A stretch of 64,000 nucleotides of DNA from Chenopodium formosanum (GCA_024500155.1 CM044869.1:27030501-27094500), one strand, 5' to 3'. Numbered from the stretch's first letter, positions 45,261-57,403 are shown. Program-made: numbers and translations. Notes: generated by a model from the letters alone, not told the origin.

Positions 45261-46271
45261 TCTTGTAGCTTGATCTACATGTCATGGAAAAGGAGGAAAT
45301 CATAGCATACAATAACTTTACAAGAATATTTATTTACATGACTAATTAATTAGTCCCATGAGCTAGCCATGTTATATCATTTTTCTTTAATTACTTCTAA
45401 AGTTGAAGATATTTGAAATACCATAACCAGTAATTGAAATTAAGTAGAATGCTAAACATTGTACAAATTAGAAGTCGAATATATTTATAAATATTCAAAC
45501 TTAAACATTGTGAAACCAATGCATTCCATTGGTGTCTTTTAAAAAATTTCCGCTAGTGACTAGTGATATACACTTCTTAGCGTTGTTATTGCGCGGAAAG
45601 AAAAATTAGCCAAGCATATCACTTGTCACTAGTAAATACTTTTTTTTACAAGCACCTAAGGAATGCACTGTTTTATAAAAGTCTCTTGGCCTTCTCTGAG
45701 AGCCACAACAACAGTCACATTACAGAGTATATTTTCGATAACATAGAAAAAAAAAAGTTTTGCGTGTTCGATCCTCCACAATATCAATTATGAGGACCAT
45801 TTGAAACTGACCTTGAATCCGAATTAGCCCAAAATGGGTAAATCAGATGACAACAACCAAAAACAAAAAAATATTGATGCACGAAAATATTGATGCAATC
45901 GTGCAAATAACTTCTGTCTTCATTGCTGACATATAAACTATATTCAACACTCACTCAGTCATTCACACTAACTTTCCTAAAACAAAAGTCTCGTTCTCTC
46001 TCCCCAAATCCCTCATTAGTTTGTCCATATTGCTATTTTTTCCACATTTGCTCTGAAAATTCGAACAAAAAAAAAATTACAAACCAAAACCGTTGTTTTT
46101 CTGAATTCTCGCACAATATTGCAAGTTGCGATAGAACTCAATTTCATTTTTTGAATTTAGGGTTCATTTTTCGGATTTAGGTTTCAGCGATTGCAACTCG
46201 CACAAATCAAAGCAACGAGGTTGGATTTTCGTACAAATTAGAAGCAATTTGTTTCGGTCTGTTAGGGTTGG
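45261..46271. other. Intergenic; 5' exon-like sequence at 45900-46270 without a supported gene
   Basis: From about 45960 the sequence becomes CT-rich, then shows AATTTAGGGTTC and GATTTAGGTTTC, wording common in plant 5' leaders. The copia fragment begins at about 46272, and no downstream exon is recognisable, so a gene cannot be claimed. The 85-codon frame at 45923-46180 is low-complexity. Confidence 0.35.
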
Positions 46272-46890
46272 TGAGTGCACAGTGGAAGAAAATTAAAGAT
46301 GTAGAGATTGATAAGATAATTAGGAGAAAGATAAAGGTAAAATAAGTAGTAGAGAATTGGACACACAATATTTAACGTGGGAAAAATTATCAAAAATCCA
46401 CGGACGACGAGTATTGAAAAATCCACTATATGAAAAATAGGAGAGTACAAGTATCACCCGTAATGTAGTAGGGTGAGTAATAGTACTATGATTTATAACT
46501 CTCACTATAATAACAAAACTCACAAAGGAGTATTACAAAGGATAGTGGATTAGTAATATAAGGAGATTGTATACAAGGAGGATTAGTAGTAGTAGTAGAA
46601 AGGCTTGTATTGAGAGTGGCTTGGTGTATTTGTATGTGTTTCTTGCGTGCACCAATTGAAAGCACATATACTTATTTATACTTGTGCAATGGCGGTGGAG
46701 CCATGCAAGAAGTAAATGTCTGTTTGAACATGCTAGATTATTCTAACATATTGTAGATCATACTTTAAGATTGAATTAAGAAGATAATCCTAGAAAAATG
46801 AGCATTATTGTAGATTTTTCCATCCACCGACATTTGCTCAAAATATTGATACAATCATGGGCTTGTAAAATTTGGGCCACAATCCCAACA
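46272..46890 (-). repeat. 3' LTR of the copia fragment
   Basis: On the minus strand it begins TGTTGGGATTGTGGCCCAAA after the polypurine tract and ends near CTGTGCACTCA. It has a TATA-like GTATAAATAAG (46671-46681) and, further on, AATTTTTCCCACGTTAAA near 46371-46388. The outer end is approximate (46272 or 46277). Confidence 0.7.
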
Positions 46891-46946
46891 ATCTCCACCT
46901 TGGACCAAATTTTTATGTGTACTCGTCGTATGAAGCCCGAAGGGCA

Positions 46947-47945
46947 TTAAGTAGAGATGCCACTCAGAAAACCCAAATGAGTCTTGGGTTTATAAGACAT
47001 GCTTGTACCCGTGTGATGAATGCTTTTATGCCAAACCGGGTTTGTGTATGAAGACCCTTGTAATACATAGAGATTTTTATGTCGAATGTCCTTCATAATT
47101 TCATGAGCACCTTTGAATACTTTGAGTACTCCACCTTGAGCCGATATCTTGTACCCTTTAGAATCAAGAGTGCCTAAAGAGATGATGTTATGCTTTAAAT
47201 CAGGAACATATTGAACATTAGATAAAGTCCTGATCTTACCATCATGTGTCTTGATTCGAACAAAGCTAGTGCCATGAACTTTGCAACAAGATCCGTTGAC
47301 CATAGAAACATATCTATTCTTTACCGAATGATAATCGATAAAGCGATCCTTTTGAGAACAAATATGGTAGGCACAAATGGAATCAAGCACCCAATCATGA
47401 TTTCTACTTCTTTGTGGAAAAGTAGCCAAAAGAACATCATCAGATTCTATATCACCAAAATCGGCTTCTGTAGCTTCCTTAGCCTTTTTATCATTTTCTT
47501 CTCTTTCGAGCTTTTTCTTCAACTTTCGGCAATCGAAAACATCGTGCCCATGCATCTTGAAATATTTGCAAAAATCCTTAGATTTTTGCCCATTAGATAT
47601 GGCCTGATTATTGGTACTATTTTTTCCGTGTGATCTCCCTCTTACATGTAAGCCTTCAGCATTTTCATCAGTATGTACTTCAAGGTCAAACTTTTCTTTT
47701 GAGAGTAAATTTGATTTTACATCCTCAAAAGAAAGAGAATCATTGTTACCATATAACATGATTTCCTTGAAGTGCTTATATGAAGGCGGTAAGGAGACAA
47801 TTAATAACACGGCCTTATCCTCATCTTCAATTTTAACATCTAGATTATTTAGATCAATAATAATGAATTAAATTCTTTAAGATGAGATTGAATGGAAGTA
47901 CCTTCGGCCATTCGAATTGTATAAAGCCTTTCCTTGAGACAGAGT
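46947..47945 (-). pseudogene. Copia gag / protease / GAG-pre-integrase remnant
   Basis: From 47945 downward: RLYTIRMAEGTSIQSHLKEF (UBN2-type Gag), one frame change near 47870, then a 287-codon frame (47810-46947). That frame has LLIVSLPPSYKHFKEIM, a degenerate knuckle CKYFKMHGHDVFDC, the protease start WVLDSICAYHICSQ (the catalytic DSG is changed to DSI), and a GAG-pre-integrase segment (VQYVPDLKHNIISLGTLDSKG). Integrase core, RT and RNase H are absent. The altered active site and deletion mean it is inactive. Family assignment is firm. Confidence 0.85.
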
Positions 47946-47947
47946 TG

Positions 47948-49806
47948 TGTAATCCCCCATATTTTTCTAATATAATTATTTATTATTTATACAAATATTT
48001 TAATCTTAATTTTACAAGTATGAGTTATCTAATGTAAAAGTAATAAGATTTTACTAAACCATTAAGTTTTAGCCTAATTATAACTCCCTTTTTAAGTATA
48101 TTGGCCCAAAGTTGATTCCTATTCAAGCCCAAACTACCCAAATTCTACTCCTAATAGAATTAGAGAACTAAAACCCAAATAAAATAGCCTTCATCCTCCT
48201 CTTCTTTCACGTGAAAACAAAAAAAAAAAAAATTCCCTCACACTCTCTTCTCCTCCTTCAATCACACAACCAGAAAAAAAAAGGGGTGGAAGCTGCTGCC
48301 ACCGCCGCCCAGCTTGCCGCCCCTGCTGCTGCCGAGAGGACTTTGTAGAAGGCTAGTTTTAAAGTGGCCAATCGAATTGTTTACACGAGGTACGTACAAG
48401 TTACGAAACCTTGCTTTTAGGTGCACGTTTAAGGACGGATCGAGAACATAGTATCATGTATAGGGATGACTGAGCTAAATTGTTTGGTTATACATGGTGA
48501 TTTCCGTATGTTGTGCACTATTCTACATTTCAAGTGTTGTTTATGCTCTAATTATGCAAGGTGCGCTTAGAGACAAAGGTATGTGTTTGGTGAAATGATT
48601 CATTTATTACTCATTTTGATCATGGAGATAGAAAAGAGTTAAGGAGGAAATTTAAGTCGTATATGACGAGGTTAAGTTTGTGGGGTGCCTTATGCACTGA
48701 AGGTGTTTATACACCGAGGTAGTTAAAGGACTAAATAATAAATGTTGTTGTCACTAATAAATCAAGAATTGAAATTGGAAACTTGCCTTGCTTGATTGAA
48801 TTGATACTGGAATGCTGGTATTGTTATGCATATGAGTCATCACCAAGTCTAAACTTGTAAATCACGTAAAGTGCAAGATGGATGAGCAATAAAACTCTGG
48901 ATTTGTGCACATCTGAAGTAATGACAATCAGGGGTTGGGGTACACGGGGTATAAGCCGTGCACTTTTCTCGAGGCCGTCTGATCTACGAGTCTCTTATTT
49001 CAAATAATTTTTAAAAACTAGGAGTTAGGTGAGATCTCATACTAACTACGGTCACGGAGTCGCGCCCGTGGTCGTTGGATGTTTATTGATGTTTCCGAAA
49101 GGAGGCATGGGGTTTTTCTTTTATTGATGTTCCAAATGGAGCATGGGTTGGACAACCTTGTCTATTGCTTAATCCAACGAATAAAAAAAATAATGATTTA
49201 CCTATTATTAATTAATGGAGCCTTAGTAATACAAATAGTTGAGTCATGTGTCGAGTCCATAAACTAATGATGCGTGATGATTGATTATTAGTAGCATGTT
49301 AGGGATTCCTTTTATGTTTTGCAGCTTGTATGTACTCAACTTTGCTGATTGCGTGCTTTGTGTGTCTTTCTTTGGTCATGGCCTTTGCCTTTCAATGACC
49401 CTGTGACGATCCAATTTTTACTCTTGTAATATTGGGGAGCAAATTAACCATAGGTTCTTACACATGCAGCATCCGTATCTAGGTGGTGGGATCTTGAGTG
49501 GAGTGTTGGTTGCTTTTCTTATTTCTATTGTTATTTATTTTTAAAGTTATTTAAACTCAACTTTACTTTTGTACTATTTCTATTGGTTTGAGTTTTGAAT
49601 AAGGGCCTTATTGGTTCCAAGTTGTAAGATTTAGTTTGGATTTGGTTATTGGTTTTGAAACTTATATATAATTGATTTAGCTTTTCCGCTGCTATTTTCT
49701 AAAAAAGCCTTAACGTTTGAACACGTGGCGGTAGCACACCAGTAATTCTCTTGAATATTGTTCAGGGTCCTCACAGGTTTAAAAAGAGAATTATTGGGGT
49801 GTTACA
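47948..49806 (+). repeat. 5' LTR of the chromovirus-like element (1.86 kb)
   Basis: Begins TGTAATCCCCCATATTT and ends GGGGTGTTACA, so the ends form the short inverted repeat TGTAA/TTACA. A degenerate primer site follows at about 49810 (TGGTGCTTAGG, cf. the usual initiator-Met type TGGTATCAGAGC). The left edge is confirmed by the break in copia coding sequence. There is no second LTR for comparison. Confidence 0.72.
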
Positions 49807-50143
49807 AAGTGGTGCTTAGGTTAGATTTAATTACCACTAAAGCCAATTAGCTTAGTATGTCTTAGGCGCCTATTTAATGGTTGAATATTTTGAATTTAAA
49901 GACTAATTTTTTTTATTATTTGAAACTAAGTATGTTTTAAACCATTTTATTTAAAATAATATTGAAGTTTATTTTGTCTACTTGGTGAGCTTTGGGTAGA
50001 CTTAAGAGGGAATGCATGCATATTTCATACATATCTTATCATTTAATTATCACATGAAGTGTTATTTTTCCTATTTATTTAACATGTTGTAATTAATGTC
50101 TTAATTGCTTTACTTTGTGATGTGCTTGTGTTATGCTTTTTGA

Positions 50144-50620
50144 ATGTTCGTTGCGTTAGGTTGCCGTAGAAAAGAGATGAGCGACTCAGTAATCACGTCT
50201 GAAAGCATGAATGGTACTAGGAACAACCCCATAGTCGTGTCTGAGGATGAGAATGATACTCGAAGTGAAGATACTCTTGAAACTATGGAAAGGATTCTTA
50301 CACCAGCAATACCTCAACCTAATGAAGAAGATTACCAGAGCTTATATGAGTTTAAGACAACAAAGAATAAAAAGCATAAGATTAAAACCTACAATAGAAT
50401 TTTCCACGAGTATACTCTTATTGAATTTCCAGATGAGGATGATCTTGAATGGCTACAACCACCACTTGAAAATCCAAATGTGGGAGGAGAGCTACTAGGA
50501 ATCCGAATCCGCTTTATAAGGCAATAATTATTGAAGACTCAGATGATGAAAATGATCCTGATTTTGATGTTAATACTTATAGTGACGAGAAAGACAAAAA
50601 TTGCAATGTGATTCCTTGAG
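50144..50620 (+). pseudogene. Small acidic ORF in the gypsy leader, upstream of gag
   Basis: A 127-codon frame (50144-50527) rich in Asp, Glu, Ser and Thr (NPIVVSEDENDTRSEDTLET, IEFPDEDDLEWLQPP). After an apparent one-base shift near 50505-50520 it continues in another frame with IIIEDSDDENDPDFDVN to a stop near 50618. The better start may be the ATG at 50177. I do not recognise a family. It lies between the primer site and gag, and an acceptor-like TTCTATTTCAG (to 51120) sits 13 bp before the gag ATG, so the leader might be spliced out. It may be a real extra ORF of the element or a captured fragment. Confidence 0.45.
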
Positions 50621-51133
50621 GATTATATTTGTTAGGGTGGAGTTAGTATGAATAAGGCATTTGCCATTAACAATGGTTAGTAGAACCTTATTATAATTTG
50701 ATTTAGATGATTAATTTTAATAAGTAGCCAGAGCTACAGAGTTATTATTTGGGATTGATACCTTTATTTATGGTTATAATAAGAGTTATTATTTTATTTT
50801 AAGAGCTTCATTTTATTTTTTATTTGTGAGTAAGAGCAAGTTTAACTTTTGTGATCATATAATTTTGGGGAGAATTTCTTTGTCTACGATTAAATTTAGT
50901 AAGAGTGGCGCGGGATGGGGAAATTATTTTCTTAACTTCATTTAATCCTGTGTATGAATCGTGTTTATATTGTGCGGTTTTGCTTGGGACAAGGGGGTGC
51001 AATCTCAAAGTACCCTTTTGAACCAATTTATGTGACAAAATGTAATATTGTGACTCATGAATACGTGTGAATAGTATTTGGGTTTCATTTAAAATGGAGT
51101 GCATATTTATTCTATTTCAGGCGTAGAGCTAGA

Positions 51134-52215
51134 ATGGCTGAGAATGCTGCCTTAGCTGATGCTATTCGTTTGTTGGCTGAAAATATGAACCAAAATCGGG
51201 GAGACCAAGTCGACCCCCAAGCAGAGATGTTCAAGAAGGTGGCCCAGGCCACCAGTTTTTAAGGGAGGTGCTGACCCTACTTTCCTAGAAAACTGGATTC
51301 GAGAGTTTGACAAGCTATTCGTAGCACTCAACTGCCCTGAGGGTATGAAAGTGGACCAGGCTGCTATGTACCTTAAGGACGAAGCTGATATCTGGTGGAG
51401 AGACAATGCTGTGACCGTTAGGGCCAAACCTAATTTTGGATGGGAAGTGTTTAAGACCTCCTTAAGGGACAAGTTTTACCCTCCATTCCTGAAGAAACAG
51501 AAGGCTCAGGAGTTTATAAGCCTGGAAATGGGAGATATGTCAATCTTTGAGTATTATAATAAGTTTATGACCCTTTCTAGGTTCGCTCCTGAGGTTGTAC
51601 AAACCGAAGAACTGAAGGCTCAGAGGTTTGAGCAGGGATCGACTGAAGAGTTATAGGAAGACCTAGCCGGGAAAGTTTTTAAAACCCTCGACAAGGTATA
51701 TGAGAGAGCTGCACACCTGTACCATCTGAATACTAAAAGTGCTAGTGCGAGTGCTAAGGCTGGGGAGAAAAGGAAGGACCTTGGGAAACCTGAAAACCAG
51801 AGTAACTTTAAGAGGCCCAGGAATGGGAACTCGTTTGATAGGGGTAACCAAAATGTTAGCAGTTCTTCTAATGCTAACAATGGAGAGAGAACCTACCACT
51901 TTAAGAGGTGTAGGAGAAACCACCTTGGGAGAGACTGTGATGGAAATTTGGTGACTTGTCGGTTCTGCAACAAAAAGGGGCACAGGGAATATGAGTGTTA
52001 CACCAAGCAGAAACAACAGGGAAATGGTGGGAATGGTGGGAATACCCAACAGAGGCCTAACAATTTCAACAACCAAGGGAATAGAGGGAATGGTCAGAAT
52101 GGGAAGTTTGGAAATGGTAGCAACAACAATAACAGGTTTCACAACGGCAACAACAACAACTCAGGCAACAACAACAATGGTTACCAAGGAAGAAACAACA
52201 CTCCCGGGCGCTTGT
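51134..52215 (+). pseudogene. Gypsy gag with one frameshift and a TAG
   Basis: Starts MAENAALADAIRLLAENM. After a frameshift near 51255-51262 it continues with FKGGADPTFLENWIREFDKL, KVDQAAMYLKDEADIWW and RDKFYPPFLKKQKAQEF, the typical Ty3/gypsy capsid. A TAG at 51654-51656 interrupts. Two zinc knuckles follow: the first is damaged (FKRCRRNHLGRDC), the second intact (CRFCNKKGHREYEC). A low-complexity asparagine/glycine tail (about 52020-52200) follows, made of AACAAC/GGGAATGG repeats. Gag would package the RNA. Identification secure, function lost. Confidence 0.85.
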
Positions 52216-55200
52216 TTGTGATGAGCAAGGGAGAAGCTGAGAGGTCCTCGGATGTAGTTACTGGTACTTTTTCTATTTATTCTGTCTCTGTCAACACTCT
52301 GTTTGACTCTGGAGTAGCTTACTCTTTCATTTCTACTTCTGTTGTGCGCAAGTTAAACTTAACTGCATCGAGTCATGTTGATGTGTCAGTCAGTTTGCCT
52401 ACGGGTAAACTTGTTCATTGTAATAAAATATTCAAAGGCTTGCCTTTGAAAATAGGGGAAGCTATCTTTCCATCGGATCTTATTGAGTTTAATCTAGGGG
52501 ACTTAGATGTAATTCAGGGGATGAATTGGCTGAGTTCATACAAGGCCAAGATAGACTGTGAGATGCAGAGGGTGCAGCTGAGTGATCCTTTGGGTAAGAC
52601 AGTGTCCTATAGACGTTTAGGGAAGCCTAAGGGTCTTGGGATTATTTCTGCTTTGAAGGTCAAGAAGCTGGTGAATAAGGGATGTCCGTTGTACTTTTGC
52701 TGTGTTCAAGATTTGAGTATGAGTGAGAGTAGGCGGATGGAGGATGTACCCATTGTGAATGAGTTTTTAGATGTCTTTCCAGAAGAGATTTCGGGAATGC
52801 CACCTAAGAGGGAAGTTGAGTTTACCATTGACTTAGTTCCAGGAACTACACCTATCTCGAAAGCACCTTATAGAATGGCACCAGCTGAGATGAGCAAGCT
52901 TAAGGCTCAATTACAAGAGCTGTTGGATAAGGGGTTCATTAGGCCCAGTGCATCACCTTGGGGAGCACCTGTTTTATTTGTGAAAAAGAAGGATGGGAGT
53001 TTGAGGCTATGTATTGATTACATAGAGTTGAATAATGTAACTGTGAAGAATAAGTACCCTCTACCTAGGATAGACGACTTGCTTGACCAGCTGAAGGGGG
53101 AAAGTGTGTTTTCGAAGATTGATTTGAGGTCGGGGTACCATCAGTTGAAGGTTGCAGATAAAGACATTCCAAAAACAACCTTTAGAACTCGGTATGGGCA
53201 TTATGAGTTTACAGTCATGCCTTTTGGGTTAACCAATGCACCAGCCATATTCATGGACTTGATGAACCGAGTGTTTCATGAGTACTTGGACAAGTTTGTA
53301 GTCGTGTTCATTGATGACATTTTGGTGTATTCGAGGAATGAGGAAGAACATGCTGAGCACTTGAGAACTACCCTTGAAACTCTTAGGAAGAACAAGTTGT
53401 ATGCTAAGTTTTTTAAGTGTGAGTTCTGGTTAGAGAAAGTTGCATTTTTGGGGCATTACATTTCAAAATAGGGTGTATCCGTGGATCCTGCGAAGATCAA
53501 AACGGTAAGTGAGTGGCCTACACCTAAGAATGTGACTGATGTTCGTAGTTTCTTGGGATTAGCTGGGTATTATAGAAGGTTTGTTAAAGATTTTTCGAGG
53601 ATAGCCAAACCCATGACTACCCTTATGAAGAAGCAGAGCAAGTTTGTGTGTAACGAGAGTTGTGAAGCAGTTTTTCAAACCCTCAAAGAGCGATTGACCT
53701 CTGCACCAGTGCTAGTATTACCCGATGGGAGAGATGGATTCGAGGTGTATAGTGATGCCTCGAAGCATGGTTTGGGATGTGTCCTACAACAGAATGGAAG
53801 GGTGATAGCGTACGCGTCGAGACAACTAAAGAAACAAGGGGTCAACTACCCTACCCACGACTTGGAACTTGCAGCTGTTGTGTTCGCCTTAAAGATTTGG
53901 AGACACTACCTTTACGGCGTCTCTTGTAAGATCTTCACGGATCATAAGAGTCTAAAGTACATCTTCACCCAAGATCACTTGAATATGCGGCAACGTAGAT
54001 GGCTAGAGTTCCTCACAGACTACCATGTCCACATCCAGTATCACGAGGGAAAGGCGAATGTAGTTGCAGATGCCCTTAATAGGAAGTCGAGTCATAATGT
54101 CAATGCTTTGATTATGGCCAATGAGTTGTGTGAAGATATGAGAAGATTGAAAATTGAGGTTATCAACCAAGGAGAGTTAGAGGGATTACTGAGTGCCTTA
54201 ACCATCCAACCTTCCATATTTGAGGAGATTAAAGAAAAGCAACTGGAGGATGAGTCGTTTCAGAAGATTAGAGATCGTGTGGCTAGTGGTGCGAAGACTG
54301 AATTCAAGATTCATGAGGATGGGAGCTTGAGATACAAGGAGAGATGGTGTATACCACAAAAATGTGAGGATATAAAATGAAAAATCATGGAGGAGTGCCA
54401 TAACACACCATATTCAGTTCACCCTGGGGGAGACAAGTTGTATAAGGACTTGAAAGAGTTTTATTGGTGGCCGAATATGAAGAGAGAGGTTAGTGAGTTT
54501 GTATCAAAGTGTCTGACGTGCCAGAAGGTGAAGATAGACCACAAAAGACCCATGGGAAAGGTGCAACCATTAGAAATACCAGGTTGGAAATGGGATTCTA
54601 TATCCATGGACTTTGTGACAGGCTTACCAAAGACTCGTAGTGGGAATGACACGATTTGGGTGATTGTAGACAGACTTACTAAGTCAGCAATGTTCATTCC
54701 TATCAAAGAGACCTGGAAAAAGAAGCAGCTAGCAAGTGTTTATGTGAAGAATGTAGTTCGTTTGCATGGAGTTCCCAAGGACATAGTGTCGGATAGAGAT
54801 TCGAGGTTTCTACCAAAGTTTTGGCAAAAAGTGCAAGAAAACCTTGGAACTGCATTGAAAATGAGTATTGCCTTTCATCCTGCAACGGATGGTCAAACCG
54901 AGAGAACAAACCAAACCATGGAGGATATGCTGCGAGCCTGTGCTTTGGATTTCAAAGGGAATTGGGAGGATCACCTACCTTTGATCGAATTCTCCTACAA
55001 TAACAGTTACCATACAAGCATCAAGATGGCACCATTTGAAGCATTGTATGGAAGGAAGTGCAGAACCCCAGTTTGCTGGAATGATTACAGTGAACGGGTT
55101 ACTTGGGGAACAGAGTTCATTGAGGATATGGTGAGCAAGGTGAGACTGATTTAGTCACGTATAAAGGCAGCACAAGATAGACAGAAGAGTTATGCTGACT

Positions 55201-55356
55201 TGAAGAGAAGGGATGATGAGTTTAGTGTTGGGGACAAGGTCTTTCTGAAGGTTTCTCCAACAAAAGGTGTGATGCGATTCAGCAAGAAAGGGAAGCTTAG
55301 TGCAAAATATGTGGGTCTGTATGAAATTCTCCAACGTGTGGGGAAAGTGGCTTACA
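52216..55356 (+). pseudogene. Gypsy pol: protease, RT, RNase H, integrase (truncated)
   Basis: One frame, broken by TAG 53469, TGA 54378 and TAG 55152 with no frameshift. Protease VNTLFDSGVAYSFIS. RT RPSASPWGAPVLFVKKKDGS, YPLPRIDDLLDQL, VMPFGLTNAP, FIDDILVYS. RNase H VYSDASKHGLGCVLQQ, YPTHDLELAAVVFAL, FTDHKSLKYIFTQ. Integrase zinc region (VHPGGDKLYKDLKEFYWW, CLTCQKVK), core (SMDFVTGLPKTRSG, VSDRDSRF, HPATDGQTERTN) and the beginning of the GPY/F module (GKLSAKYVGLYEILQRVGKV). At about 55356 (VAYKL) the homology stops and unrelated sequence begins, so the chromodomain and 3' LTR are gone. Confidence 0.9.
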
Positions 55357-56931
55357 AGTTGCTGACCCCGATAGCACCGCCGCGCCGATTGGCCAGGGAT
55401 ACCGGTCTCTTCTTCCTGTCATTCTCATCCGCCATTGCTTTAGCTTTTCACTTAGGGTTGACAGGCAAAGCGTGACTGCAATAGGTGACAAGGGTGTCGT
55501 AGCTAGGGTTAGGAGCTTTGGGGTAGCGTCTTATAACTCTCTTCCCATCAGCTGACAGCCCAAGTTGCTTATTATCTAATTTGTCAACACCTAAAATACA
55601 AAGAAGCAAACAAACAAATATAAATCAATCAAGCTGAATTTTATACCTAAGTAAATGAAGGTAAACAAAAATACATGTATACAAAGGTATAATAAAAATG
55701 ATGAGTTAATACCATAATTGTCAGTCCAGCACAGACCGACATGAGATAAGGGAGCGTTGCCGAGAATCCTACCGTTTCCGTCATCAGACTCCACTATGTC
55801 GAAATAGTTGACAGCCTTAAGTTCGTGTTTGCCGAAATCTCTCTCGGCAATAGTACCAAATCGGGGGTGAGGGAGAAAAAATGTTCTCCTGATTGGGAAG
55901 TCATCGGGAACAGACATGAAGAAAAATTTGTCTTTCCAGCCTTTGCAGCTAGACAGTTTAGGATGTACGGTATATTTACGGGGGGAGGTGTACAGAGACC
56001 ACCACCCTTCAGATTGGTCGTCTCTCTTTAAAGATAGCAGCCTTCGAAAAGCTTTAAGTGTTAATGGAAAATTCCTGTACAGCATAACCCACATAAGAGT
56101 AATAACGGCACGAATAGTGGGGGGAGTTCACTGTATTAAGCATACATTCCAAGCCTTTAAAATCTTTGCAACAAAAGGATGGAGAGGGAATCGCAAGCCA
56201 AAATCAAAATGTTTGGCATAGATAGCAACATGACCAGCAGGGCAGTCTAACACTGAAGACCCAGAGGGAGGAAGAGTCAACTCATACCCATCGGGTAACT
56301 TATAGAAGCATTTAGCACGGTGGCAGTAATCTTTTTCCAAAGCTGTTTTGCGAAATTTGTAACATATTTTCGCCTTGGCAACCTTACTACTAGCTAGTAA
56401 AAACAAGGGGTTACCGATGGTTCGTATCATCGTTCTCAGAGTTGTACCCTTCATCTAGACTCTCTTCCTGAATGACCTCTACCGTTAGGTCAATAACGGT
56501 ACCCCCACTCTCGGCGTTAACGCTATCTTCCTGATCGGCATCATCGTCACCAAGAACATAATTGACGGCCGACTCATGAACAGGAGAAGCCTGATGTTAG
56601 AACCATATTGTTCAATATAATGCTTTTCTGCAAAGTTGCGTAAGTGATAATGGACACTAATAGGCTCAATATCAAGGATCTCAGTATTGTCTGGTATATC
56701 GGGATTATTAGGTCGAAAAGCTCTTTCGCGGTCAGCAATAACTTTATGGCGTATATTAGCACGCCTTTGTTCCTCAGTTGTTAGGGGTTGAAAAGGGTCG
56801 TCAATATTATCAGATAGAGAGGACAAGTTTCCCTGAGGTTTGCCGATGTCTTTACCTAGAGACTGTCTAATAAGACAACGCCTAACTGTACTTAGACTAG
56901 GCAGTTCTTCCTCAATGCTATTTTCAGACAT
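55357..56931 (-). pseudogene. Decayed antisense ORF (Transposase_28-like), second copy
   Basis: Starts MSENSIEEELPSLSTVRRCL at 56931. After a frameshift near 56590 and stops around 56405-56490 and 56128, it reads GNPLFLLASSKVAKAKICYK, DFGLRFPLHPFVAKILKAWN and KGWKDKFFFMSVPDDFP. The GLRFPLH motif is followed some 15 residues later by the position equivalent to QLTPN, as in the gene at 39607-42074, so the two are homologous. A donor-like ATG/GTATTAAC near 55705 and an acceptor ATTTTAG near 55591 suggest an intron here too. Clearly dead, but useful as a second sample of the family. Confidence 0.65.
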
Positions 56932-57403
56932 TTACAAAAACAAACAACCTAAAAATTGCAAAAACAGAAAACATGTAAAATTAGAGTTAGGTTCCTAAGT
57001 ACCTTCAAGATAAATCAAGAAGTGAAATTAATGCTGGCGCCTTTCTTACAACACGATGCAACGAGAAGAACTGAAGTCTACTGAATCCCAAAAGAGCAAT
57101 AGGGGACAGTAAATTTTTAGAGAAGAAAGCAGACAATAACCGGTAAAATCGAAAGCAACAGTTCAAAGGAATTGAAAATGAATAGGAAAAGGGGGATACT
57201 GTGCTTAAATAGGCCAGTTGAAAAGACGGTTGATGTGATAGGCCGTTCAGAAATCCAACGGATAAAAATATGACATAATTTTGAAAACTTTTAATGGATG
57301 AATGACACGTGTCTTTAGCCTGATGAAATTCCCGCTCAAACAAAAAAAAAAAACTATACAACTTCCAGCCGTCGGAACCAGTTTCGCAATTGGGGGGGAA
57401 AAT

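Larger units (their letters stand above)
46272..47947 (-). mobile_element. Ty1/copia fragment (gag, protease start and 3' LTR)
   Basis: Read on the minus strand: the C-terminal part of Gag, the start of protease and the GAG-pre-integrase region, then directly a polypurine tract AAGGTGGAGAT and an LTR starting TGTTGGGATTGTGGCCC (46890 downward). Most of pol is deleted. At 47947 the gag coding stops abruptly where the gypsy LTR at 47948 begins, so the gypsy element inserted into this copia gag. The 5' half of the copia element is not found beyond the gypsy element. Confidence 0.8.
47948..55356 (+). mobile_element. Chromovirus-like Ty3/gypsy element, 3' truncated
   Basis: 5' LTR 47948-49806, leader, gag and pol up to the C-terminal part of integrase, then an abrupt switch at about 55356 to unrelated sequence. 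No 3' LTR or chromodomain is left in the window. Gag-PR-RT-RH-IN order, a single RNase H and a Del/Tekay-like organisation with a long LTR suggest a chromovirus; the decisive chromodomain is missing. Nested in the copia gag at 46272-47947. Confidence 0.82.

Noticed and set aside
45923..46180. 85-codon frame in 5' leader-like sequence
   Set aside because: Low complexity, no homology recognised, cut off by the copia fragment. Kept only as a comment.
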